From Clostridia bacterium (GTDB lineage: Bacteria > Bacillota > Clostridia > Christensenellales > CAG-314), in the NCBI GenBank assembly GCA_017452035.1, contig JAFTNE010000122.1, forward strand, positions 1 through 12,410: DNA of 12,410 bases, in the 5' to 3' direction. Made by a program: the position numbers and the translations under genes. Below the pieces are notes generated by a model. That model saw nothing but the letters and a program-made list of their open reading frames with translations, was not told the DNA's origin and made no database searches. Of this stretch, positions 6,514 through 12,410 are shown in pieces (within the stretch, counting starts at the first letter, position 1; every line of letters begins with the position of its first letter).

Positions 6514-6546
6514 TGACATCCTTCTGTCATACTTATGTGCTATGAT
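6514..6546 (+). promoter_or_regulatory. Putative extended -10 promoter and operator for the recombinase
   Basis: TGCTATGAT (6538-6546) is an extended -10 element; no good -35 lies at 17 bp. Just upstream is the inverted repeat TGACA, six bases, TGTCA (6514-6529), which could be an operator in the divergent promoter region. Transcription would start near 6553 and give a leader of about 200 nt. Confidence 0.4.
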
Positions 6547-6581
6547 ATTATTTGTTTAATTTATTACTAAAAACTATTTTG

Positions 6582-6728
6582 CAAATTGTCTTTGCTTTGG
6601 GTTGGGTGTCGCCATTAGTCTACATTGTAAAGGGACAATGGTTATCCCTCGTTAAGCATAAGCCATTGTCTTTTTTCCTTGACAATGTGCCCTACTGGCA
6701 AGTTCAGTTTGTTCGCAAAGACAATTTG
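6582..6728 (+). promoter_or_regulatory. Nested structured leader of the recombinase gene, attenuator-like
   Basis: A perfect 14-bp inverted repeat closes the leader: CAAATTGTCTTTGC (6582-6595) with its complement at 6715-6728. Inside it ACATTGT (6622-6628) pairs with ACAATGT (6682-6688). The core is a strong hairpin, GACAATGG TTAT (6634-6645) with ATAA G CCATTGTC (6658-6670, one bulge), followed by six T (6671-6676), as in an intrinsic terminator. CATTGTC (6664-6670) can pair instead with GACAATG (6681-6687), which would break the terminator. The region ends 26 bp before the recombinase start. A 63-codon open frame across it lacks a ribosome site. An attenuator, a structured RNA or a DNA binding site for the recombinase are all possible. 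Confidence 0.55.
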
Positions 6729-6754
6729 GAACAAAATAGATAAGGAGTACAACA

Positions 6755-8311
6755 ATGGAAAGCTGTGTAATTTACGCAAGATTTAGTTCTCACGGTCAAA
6801 ATGAGCAAAGTATCGAAGCTCAAATTCGTATTTGCAAGGAGTTTGCTACTGGTAAAGGACTAAAGACCATAAACATATATAGTGACAAAGCTAGGACGGG
6901 AACAAATGATGCTCGCCCTGGTTTTCAGCGCATGATAAAGGATGCTCAAAGTGGGGCTTTCAAGTACGTTATCGTGTACATGTTTGACAGATTCGCTCGT
7001 AATCGTAGAGATAGCATTATGTACAAGGAAATGCTCAAGGAAAAATACGGTGTAAGAGTACTATCCGCATTGGAACCTATTGCCGAAGATGAAGGTGGTG
7101 AGTTCTATGAGATGTTCTTGGATTGGAATGCTGAGAAGTATAGCAAGCGTCTGTCTAAACGTGTTAGAGATGGCCTTGATACAAGTGTTGCTAATGGAAC
7201 GTTTTGTGGTGGTACTTTAATCTATGGCTATAGAATTGAAAACGAACCTATTGTCGGAAAACCAAACAAATTCATTAAGAAGGTTGTAATCTGCGAAGAA
7301 GAGGCTTTTATTATTAGATATGCTTTTGAACAGTATGCTAAGGGCGCTACCAAGAAGCAAATAGCCGAAGACCTAAACAAAATGGGTTATAGGTTCAAGG
7401 ACAAACCTTTCACTGGCAAGACTTTTGATAGGTACTTGGTAAACCCAAAATATACTGGCGAATTTGAATTCGGTGGTAGACCTTGCAACAATATGTATCC
7501 TGCCATTATTTCTAAAGAGCTATTCAATACCGTCCAAGAAAAACTAAGCCAAAACAGATACTTTTTGGGTGGCGTTGCAACCGCAAGGGAGCCCTATCTA
7601 TTAACAGGTAAATTGTTTTGCGGAAAATGCGGTACTGAAATGGTTGCTGATGGTGGCACAAGTGGTACAGGAAAACAACACAACTACTATATGTGCAAAG
7701 GCAGGCGCAAGAAACAATGCGACAAAAAGCGCGAAGTCAAAAATGTAATTGAACAGGCCGTAACGCAAGCTGTTGTTGATTTCTTGAGCGATCCCGAAAA
7801 CCTTGATAAAGCACTAAACGACGTTTTGAAATATTACAATGCTCGAACTGATGAGCAAAGTCTTAAATCAATCCAAACCAAAATAGCCAACGTTGAAAAG
7901 GATATAGAAGAACAAACAACAGCGTTTATTAAGGCAAAAAGTGACTTACTTAGAGATGCAATCGAGAAAAAGATGGCCGAGTATGAGGTGTTACTCAATG
8001 ACCTAAAATACCAAGAGGCGCAGCTTGAGTTAGAGCGAGGTTATAAGCTATCTCGTGAGGACCTAGCAGAATTCATAAAAGAATTCCTTGAAGGTGATGT
8101 AACCGACAAGGAATACCAAAAGAAAGTTATAGATTATCTAGTATGGCAAGTATTTGTTACCGATGATATAGTGACTACATTTTTTAATATAAAACCTTCC
8201 AAAAAAGAATTAGAGCTCATAGACCTTGATGATTTTGTGGAAGATCTATCTTCTTGCCAAAAAGTTCAAATGCAATCACCTGCATCCTGCCAATCGGTGG
8301 CTGGGCATTAG
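6755..8311 (+). CDS. Large serine recombinase (site-specific integrase/excisionase)
   Basis: This protein has 518 residues, with ATG 8 bases after AAGGAG. Residues about 4-150 form the resolvase/invertase catalytic domain: YARFSS with the likely nucleophile Ser11 and Arg9, and the DRFARNRRDS motif around 68-77 carrying the conserved arginines. Residues about 170-270 match the Recombinase domain. A zinc ribbon follows, with Cys289, Cys292, Cys314 and Cys322. A charged coiled coil (about 365-440) and a C-terminal tail follow, the usual plan of phage and transposon large serine integrases of about 450-600 residues. All key residues seen are present, so it is probably active. It would cut and rejoin att sites through a Ser-DNA link. 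It is divergent from the minus-strand element genes, has a structured leader and ends at a terminator that starts only 5 nt after the stop. Confidence 0.93.
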   Translation: MESCVIYARFSSHGQNEQSIEAQIRICKEFATGKGLKTINIYSDKARTGTNDARPGFQRMIKDAQSGAFKYVIVYMFDRFARNRRDSIMYKEMLKEKYGVRVLSALEPIAEDEGGEFYEMFLDWNAEKYSKRLSKRVRDGLDTSVANGTFCGGTLIYGYRIENEPIVGKPNKFIKKVVICEEEAFIIRYAFEQYAKGATKKQIAEDLNKMGYRFKDKPFTGKTFDRYLVNPKYTGEFEFGGRPCNNMYPAIISKELFNTVQEKLSQNRYFLGGVATAREPYLLTGKLFCGKCGTEMVADGGTSGTGKQHNYYMCKGRRKKQCDKKREVKNVIEQAVTQAVVDFLSDPENLDKALNDVLKYYNARTDEQSLKSIQTKIANVEKDIEEQTTAFIKAKSDLLRDAIEKKMAEYEVLLNDLKYQEAQLELERGYKLSREDLAEFIKEFLEGDVTDKEYQKKVIDYLVWQVFVTDDIVTTFFNIKPSKKELELIDLDDFVEDLSSCQKVQMQSPASCQSVAGH

Positions 8312-8315
8312 TCAC

Positions 8316-8354
8316 AAAACAAGGGATACGACAAGTTCGTATCCCTTTTGTTTT
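8316..8354 (+). terminator. Recombinase terminator, copy A of a repeated terminator
   Basis: GGGATACGA (8323-8331) pairs with TCGTATCCC (8337-8345) around a five-base loop, and is followed by TTTTGTTTT. The A-rich left flank makes it usable on both strands. The 39-bp unit is repeated at 10520-10559 with a single-base insertion in the loop. Confidence 0.85.
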
Positions 8355-8495
8355 ATTCCTTGGGCCACACGCCACCTTTTATCTCAAAAACATGGACAGT
8401 TTGAAATGACGTAGCGCAACGCTGTATTATTCCTGTTGGTTTATTGTACAAATTTTGGACATTTTTACAATCTTGTTTAATTTTTCAGCAATATT

Positions 8496-8523
8496 TTGGC
8501 AACGAACTTTATTATTATATAGG
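8496..8523 (+). promoter_or_regulatory. Weak candidate promoter for the large lipoprotein
   Basis: TTGGCA (8496-8501) and TATAGG (8518-8523) are 16 bp apart in an AT-rich stretch about 50 bp before the lipoprotein start. The -10 match is modest. The rest of 8355-8571 shows no gene. An att junction of the element could lie here, but I cannot define it. Confidence 0.35.
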
Positions 8524-8571
8524 TTAAAATGATTATGCAAATAGATTATCTAAATTTTTGCAGGAGATATT

Positions 8572-10455
8572 ATGAAGAAAAATAAACTTTTGTTACCTAT
8601 TTTGCTTGTAGTTGTATTGATTGTATTATGCGCATGCCGTCCTGAGTTTTTTGACCCATGGGACAATTTGGGTGGTGGTAGCACTGGCAAGGATATTACA
8701 AACTACTCAGATAACACTGCCAGCGAATATTTGATGGATAGTGTTGCAAATGATACTTCTTCGTCCAGTGGCGACTTTGACAGCTCTGCTGACAACTGTT
8801 ACAACATCAATCTTGACGAACTTGCCACTGCAGATTTGTCCACAGTTACAGCATATTCTTACAAAGATAATGAGCTCAAAATTAAAATGGGTGGCATTTT
8901 TGTATTGACTGGAACGCTCAATGGAACAGTTACAGTAAATGACACAACGGATGCTGTTCAATTGGTGTTGGGTGGCGTAAATATTGCCACCACAGCCGAA
9001 CAAAACTGTGCTGCAATAGTCTTTAAAAAGCCCGATGGAGAAAGTGTTTCACAAAGAACTTTGACCATCAAAGATGGCACAGTAAACACTATTAGCGATA
9101 GCGTTGGCGACAATGCCGATGGCGATGGCGCAGTTATACAGGCAAAAAAGCGCGACCTGGTGGTAAATGGTACGGGAACACTCGTACTCAATTGTCTTGG
9201 TGAAGAAACCACGGGTCTCAAAGTAAAAACATCACTTGTTATCAATGGTCCAACAATTCAAGTTGATGGCTCAAACAAATCTGGCATCAAGGCAGATGAA
9301 CAAATCATCGTCAAAAATGCCAACATCAAAATTGTCTCCAATGGCGATGGTATCAAAACTGATATAGAACCAGAAAGTGACGAAGAGGCAAAAATTTATG
9401 CTAGTGACATCAAGTATGGATATATGTATATAGAAAAATCCAGCTTAGATATTACTGCTGGCGATGATGGAATTTCTGCAAACAACTGTTTGTATATTGC
9501 CAATACCAGTAGCGATACAATCAAGGTCACAACCAATGGTGGTGCGCCTGCAACTGTTACAGAGTTTTCCTCCGACAACGCCGATGGTAAAGCTATCAAG
9601 GTGGACGGAATTGAGTTCAACGATGTAACCTACACGGCTACGCACCAACTCAACTCGGGACTTGTTTTTACCGGTTGTAACTTCAACATCAACTCAAACG
9701 ATGATGCAATTACATCAAAAGGTAATATTTTGATTTCTGGTGGAACTTTCGATATTGCCTCGGGCGATGATGGTGTGCATGCCGAGTACCTTACAAAAAT
9801 TACTGGTGGCAACATTACCGTTAGCAAGTCTTACGAGGCAGTCGAAGGTGCTGTTGTAGAAATGCTTGGTGGTACACACAATTTGACAGCAGTTGATGAT
9901 GGTATCAATGCGGCAAACTCCGATCTGGGCAACTATGCCTTTTACATTTTGATTACTGGTGGAAACATTGTTGTGGATGCTGGTGGCGATGGTGTAGATA
10001 GCAATGGCACCGTAAAAATTACTGGTGGAACATTGCACATTTATGGTCCAACAAACAGTGGCAATGCCTCGCTTGATGCTGATACTGGCGTTATCGTCAC
10101 GGGTGGCAACATTGTAGCTGTAGGCTCTGCTGGCATGGTAGAAAACCCATCCAACAACTCAACTCAATGTTACGTCAACTTGACACTTCCGTCAGTTATT
10201 GAGGCTAACACGCAAATTACAGTACAAAACTCCAAAGGAGAAACCCTTTTGCAACTTTCTCCAACAAAGAGATATCAATCGGTAATTATCAGTCTATCTA
10301 ATTTTGTCAAGGGGCAAAGTTACACCATAACCGTGGGCGAAAATAGTTACACAGCAACACTTTCTAACATTGGCACAGCCCTTGGTACTAACATGCAAGG
10401 TGGAGGAAACCAAGGTTTTAGGCCTGGTGGTCCGGGTGGCCCTGGTAGAAGATAG
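8572..10455 (+). CDS. Cthe_2159-type beta-helix carbohydrate-binding lipoprotein
   Basis: This protein has 627 residues, with ATG six bases after AGGAGA. The N-terminus is a lipoprotein signal: KKNK, a hydrophobic core and the lipobox LCAC, giving lipidated Cys22. A Ser/Asp-rich linker (about 25-80) follows. From about 80 to 540 the chain is a right-handed beta-helix type, with repeating ISGGTF, ITGGNI and GDDGI/GGDGV turns rich in Asp, Asn and Gly, such as ITSKGNILISGGTFDIASG. This is the pattern of the Cthe_2159 family (carbohydrate-binding domain PF14262), whose founding member binds cellulose and pectic acid and holds calcium. A small C-terminal beta domain and a Gly/Pro-rich tail (FRPGGPGGPGRR) end it. 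It should sit on the outer face of the membrane, perhaps binding plant or mucosal polysaccharide; the ligand here is inferred. It is probably monocistronic and ends at terminator B. Confidence 0.88.
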   Translation: MKKNKLLLPILLVVVLIVLCACRPEFFDPWDNLGGGSTGKDITNYSDNTASEYLMDSVANDTSSSSGDFDSSADNCYNINLDELATADLSTVTAYSYKDNELKIKMGGIFVLTGTLNGTVTVNDTTDAVQLVLGGVNIATTAEQNCAAIVFKKPDGESVSQRTLTIKDGTVNTISDSVGDNADGDGAVIQAKKRDLVVNGTGTLVLNCLGEETTGLKVKTSLVINGPTIQVDGSNKSGIKADEQIIVKNANIKIVSNGDGIKTDIEPESDEEAKIYASDIKYGYMYIEKSSLDITAGDDGISANNCLYIANTSSDTIKVTTNGGAPATVTEFSSDNADGKAIKVDGIEFNDVTYTATHQLNSGLVFTGCNFNINSNDDAITSKGNILISGGTFDIASGDDGVHAEYLTKITGGNITVSKSYEAVEGAVVEMLGGTHNLTAVDDGINAANSDLGNYAFYILITGGNIVVDAGGDGVDSNGTVKITGGTLHIYGPTNSGNASLDADTGVIVTGGNIVAVGSAGMVENPSNNSTQCYVNLTLPSVIEANTQITVQNSKGETLLQLSPTKRYQSVIISLSNFVKGQSYTITVGENSYTATLSNIGTALGTNMQGGGNQGFRPGGPGGPGRR

Positions 10456-10519
10456 CTCATTGTAAATGCATTGTAATGCAAATACTACACGTGGAAGGAC
10501 GGTACAAATAAATACAATA

Positions 10520-10559
10520 AAAACAAGGGATACGACAAAGTTCGTATCCCTTTTGTTTT
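10520..10559. terminator. Bidirectional terminator, copy B of the repeated terminator
   Basis: GGGATACGA (10527-10535) pairs with TCGTATCCC (10542-10550) around a six-base loop, with AAAACAA on one side and TTTTGTTTT on the other. It can serve both the large lipoprotein (plus) and the small lipoprotein (minus), whose stops face each other. Apart from one loop base it is identical to 8316-8354. Confidence 0.85.
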
Positions 10560-10586
10560 GGTATTATTTTCCCCCACGACTGTCCG

Positions 10587-11105
10587 TTAACGTGGCAATA
10601 GTGGTAAGGTACGGCTGTTTGTTAACAGCTTTGCGTAGTTGGGTATGGCGTTTACGCAGTCTTCGGAGATGTAGTACTTGTCGTCCCAGTATATTGCGCA
10701 CTTGGATGTGTGCATAACTCGGCCAAAACCCATGGCTGTATCTTGCTTACCCAATGTAACCTTTGTTCCGTTGTGTAGCATGATAAACTGTCCGTTGCCC
10801 TCGTAAAACCACTTGAAGTTGATAGTGGACTTGAATGTGTCCTTGTCGTTGTCATCTTTGATGGTAATGTTGCAGATGGCAGTGCCATCCTCGTTGAACT
10901 GATAGTATTGCAGTTTGTCGCAACCATTGGCGCTCAAAGCGTAGTACTTTTTGCCGAAAGCTATGGGGTACTCGCAAGGTGTGCATGTTGGTGGGGTGGG
11001 TTGTTGTTCCGTTGTGGTCTTTTTGGCGCATCCACACAATGCAAACAGGCAAAGTAGTGTCAAAATTGCCATTGTAAGTGCAGTAAGCAGTTTGTTTTGT
11101 TTCAT
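10587..11105 (-). CDS. Small lipoprotein of unknown function
   Basis: This protein has 172 residues when started at the ATG at 11103-11105 (MKQNKLLTAL), which has GGGAGG a few bases upstream. A longer in-frame start at 11132 would place extra charged residues before the signal and lacks a ribosome site. The signal peptide ends in the lipobox LCGC, so the mature protein begins at Cys25 or so. A T/Q/P-rich linker (KKTTTEQQPTPPTC) follows. The rest is a small beta-rich domain with YYQFNEDGTA, INFKWFYEGNGQF and KVTLGKQ strands, reminiscent of small lipocalin-like surface proteins, and several cysteines. I do not recognise the family. It is convergent with the large lipoprotein and shares its terminator. 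No ligand is suggested by its neighbours. Confidence 0.82.
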   Translation of the reverse strand: MKQNKLLTALTMAILTLLCLFALCGCAKKTTTEQQPTPPTCTPCEYPIAFGKKYYALSANGCDKLQYYQFNEDGTAICNITIKDDNDKDTFKSTINFKWFYEGNGQFIMLHNGTKVTLGKQDTAMGFGRVMHTSKCAIYWDDKYYISEDCVNAIPNYAKLLTNSRTLPLLPR

Positions 11106-11150
11106 CTTTTCCTCCCTTTGGTATTTATGCAATTTTTAGTGCATGTTTGT

Positions 11151-11166
11151 CAGTGGCAAGCCACTG
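11151..11166. repeat. 16-bp palindrome upstream of the small lipoprotein
   Basis: CAGTGG, CAAG, CCACTG forms a compact hairpin. In plus sense it is followed by GCG, TTTTT, GC, TTTT, resembling a weak terminator. In minus sense it lies in the leader or promoter region of the small lipoprotein and could be an operator. No plus-strand gene precedes it. Confidence 0.4.
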
Positions 11167-11261
11167 GCGTTTTTGCTTTTAGCATTTGTTGTTTGACGCA
11201 ATTTATACATTGGGCTTGCAATACCGATATTTCTCCCCAAAACCTATTTACCACAAACAAC

Positions 11262-11274
11262 TTGCGTAACGCAA
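11262..11274. promoter_or_regulatory. Palindrome next to the promoter of the 11350 gene, possible operator
   Basis: TTGCG, TAA, CGCAA lies 14 bp upstream of the -35 box at 11289. Its position between the divergent small-lipoprotein and 11350 genes suits a regulator site. No matching second copy was noticed. Confidence 0.3.
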
Positions 11275-11288
11275 AAGTGAACATCCCT

Positions 11289-11317
11289 TTGACATATCTA
11301 CAAAAAATTGCTACAAT
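11289..11317 (+). promoter_or_regulatory. Consensus sigma-A promoter of the 11350 gene
   Basis: TTGACA (11289-11294), a perfect -35, and TACAAT (11312-11317), five of six, are exactly 17 bp apart. The start would be near 11324, only about 26 nt before the gene, so there is a very short leader. This predicts strong constitutive expression unless repressed. Confidence 0.8.
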
Positions 11318-11349
11318 AGTAAAAAAAACATTGGAGGAGGCACGTCAAA

Positions 11350-12051
11350 ATGAAAATTAGAGTTGTTGGATGGACTTACTACGATTGCTACGACTTTAAA
11401 GAAGGCGATGGTGGCTGGGCAGTGCGTATGGCTGTTGTGGATGAAATAAAGAAAAACGGCTATCTGTTTTCCGGCTGGGACCATCAAGAAAGCTGGTACT
11501 GTGCGCCCGTATTTAACGATGGCAAAATGCGCAGATTTTCTCAACGTGGCTTTGCTGATATAATGGCTGAGGCACATGGCGAAACGGGCTACATGGATTA
11601 CGCCTCGTACATGTTTGGACTCGACCCAGCACACTGCATCATGCCCAAAAAACGCGCAACAAAAAGCACCGTTGTTGTAGAAAAGAACCTTGCAGAAACT
11701 TTCACGTTAGAGGCGGATGAGCAATTTTTCAAAATTGTTCCCAACAAAAACGCCTACGATGTTTTTGGCCACAAGGTTACAAAACGTGCAATTCAACTGC
11801 CCGATTTGCCCGAGCTACGCTACATCGAAAAGGGAGATACCTTGGTGTTGACGTGCAACGGCCAAAAGGCAACGTTTTTGATACTGGGTGTTGACCGTGG
11901 CAGAAACTTGTCTTTTGAGGAACGTGTAGATTTGATGTCGCGCATGACGTATAGCCAAGAGGCTGACGTTCGCAAAAAAGCCCGTCAAGAGTTTGAGGCA
12001 ATGCCATTGTTTTTGACGTTGTACGTTCGCAAAAGACGCAAAAATGACTAA
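11350..12051 (+). CDS. Conserved-looking cytosolic protein of unknown function
   Basis: This protein has 233 residues, with ATG nine bases after GGAGGAGG. There is no signal peptide or membrane segment. The first 90 residues are rich in Trp, Tyr, Gly and His, with a compact pattern (GWTYYDCYDF, then GYLFSGWDHQESWYCAPV, RRFSQRGFADIMAEAHG, MDYASYMFGL). The middle is a Lys-rich linker (about 97-110). The second half looks like a small beta domain (IEKGDTLVLTCNGQKATFLI) followed by a charged helix and a basic end (YVRKRRKND). I recognise no catalytic motif and no family name. The conserved-looking aromatic and His/Asp/Glu residues of the first domain suggest a binding or enzymatic site, but that is a guess. 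It is a single gene with a consensus promoter and a convergent neighbour, rplO. Confidence 0.85.
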   Translation: MKIRVVGWTYYDCYDFKEGDGGWAVRMAVVDEIKKNGYLFSGWDHQESWYCAPVFNDGKMRRFSQRGFADIMAEAHGETGYMDYASYMFGLDPAHCIMPKKRATKSTVVVEKNLAETFTLEADEQFFKIVPNKNAYDVFGHKVTKRAIQLPDLPELRYIEKGDTLVLTCNGQKATFLILGVDRGRNLSFEERVDLMSRMTYSQEADVRKKARQEFEAMPLFLTLYVRKRRKND

Positions 12052-12167
12052 TACTTTTGTTGTGTAGTGGCGCACACAAGTTTGTTGTTAGCGCAAAACA
12101 ACCACAAATGGAGCGAACACGTATTGTAAAAATAAAACACCATTAAAAAATTATATTACAGCAACAA

Positions 12168-12199
12168 AAAAGGAACAGACAAAAACGTCTGTTCCTTTT
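12168..12199. terminator. Bidirectional terminator between the 11350 gene and rplO
   Basis: AAAAGGAACAGAC (12168-12180) pairs perfectly with GTCTGTTCCTTTT (12187-12199) around AAAAAC. It is flanked by A-runs and TGTTTTT, so it can stop transcription on both strands. In the minus sense it ends the ribosomal-protein transcript 35 bp after the rplO stop. Confidence 0.88.
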
Positions 12200-12233
12200 G
12201 TTTTTACGTTATGTAGTTTTGTGTATTAATGTG

Positions 12234-12410
12234 TTACTTTTTGATAGCTGTACCACCAACAAGAACAATCATCTTAACTGCGTCAAGTGAAAATGCGTCA
12301 GCCTCTACTGTCAACACTTTGTCCAGCGTTCCACGAGCCAAAACCTTGATTGCATCTTCCTTTTTGGGAACAAGACCCTTTTGTTTGAGAGCATCAATGG
12401 TAACAACGTC
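12234..12410 (-). CDS. rplO: Ribosomal protein L15 (uL15), C-terminal part, runs off the right edge
   Basis: These are the last 58 codons of the gene, ending at TAA (12234-12236). The translation matches the L15 C-terminus: VVTIDALKQKGLVPKKEDAI, then IKVLARGTLDKVLTVEADAF and the closing AVKMIVLVGGTAIKK, which follow the usual pattern of a GLV-K--IKVL-G-L-K-LTV-A--FS motif and a GG-A end. L15 is a late-assembling protein of the large ribosomal subunit. It is normally followed by secY in the spc operon; here a terminator follows within 40 bp. The window shows only this end, so upstream genes cannot be described. Confidence 0.9.
   Translation of the reverse strand, partial: DVVTIDALKQKGLVPKKEDAIKVLARGTLDKVLTVEADAFSLDAVKMIVLVGGTAIKK

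Noticed and set aside
6552..6743. 63-codon plus frame with a hydrophobic start, just before the recombinase
   Set aside because: It starts at TTG without a ribosome site, right at the predicted transcript start, and overlaps the nested leader stems, which explain the sequence better.
8316..8354. Terminator copy A as a recombinase att site
   Set aside because: It is fully explained as a terminator, and the second copy lies beyond the lipoprotein, which looks chromosomal. No element end can be shown there.
11106..11132. Longer start of the small lipoprotein
   Set aside because: It adds charged residues ahead of the signal peptide, includes the ribosome site itself in the coding part and lacks its own site.
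1..12410. CRISPR array or insertion sequence with a transposase
   Set aside because: No regularly spaced repeats and no DDE, HUH or TnpB-type protein were seen on either strand.

Overview
The window looks like low-to-moderate GC DNA from a Bacillota (Clostridia-like) chromosome carrying an integrated mobile or phage-like element. The signs are strong AGGAGG ribosome sites, consensus sigma-A promoters, a Clostridia-type lipoprotein with a beta-helix carbohydrate-binding fold, a large serine recombinase with a zinc ribbon, an element-type sigma-region-4 protein and the standard genetic code. The species cannot be named from this window.

Element part, about 1-8354. Most genes lie on the minus strand. 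From right to left they are a small zinc-ribbon protein (6039-6374), a sigma-70 region-4-like regulator (5262-5708) and a small conserved hypothetical (4933-5184). A 700-bp hairpin-rich gap follows, then a promoter and a three-gene cassette: a membrane-anchored coiled-coil protein (3952-4233), a holin-like protein (3636-3929) and a giant RHS/YD-repeat protein (from 3649 leftward, running off the window with at least 1216 codons). The RHS start overlaps the holin end and the RHS protein has no signal peptide. This suggests a phage-derived lysis/holin module repurposed for release of a large RHS protein. The large serine recombinase (6755-8311) is on the plus strand, divergent from the zinc-ribbon gene, and is probably the integrase of the element, sitting near its right end.

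Chromosomal part, about 8355-12410. It holds a large Cthe_2159-type lipoprotein (8572-10455, plus), a small unknown lipoprotein (10587-11105, minus), an unrecognised 233-residue protein (11350-12051, plus) and the 3' end of rplO (ribosomal protein L15, minus, off the right edge). The convergent pairs are separated by bidirectional terminators. Two nearly identical 39/40-bp terminators follow the recombinase and the large lipoprotein.

The most interesting parts are the holin-RHS cassette and three structured non-coding stretches in the element: the recombinase leader (6582-6728), a possible bistable RNA/terminator region upstream of the sigma-like gene (5778-5940), and nested inverted repeats upstream of the RHS cassette (4485-4671). 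All RNA foldings were done by eye and no searches were run.
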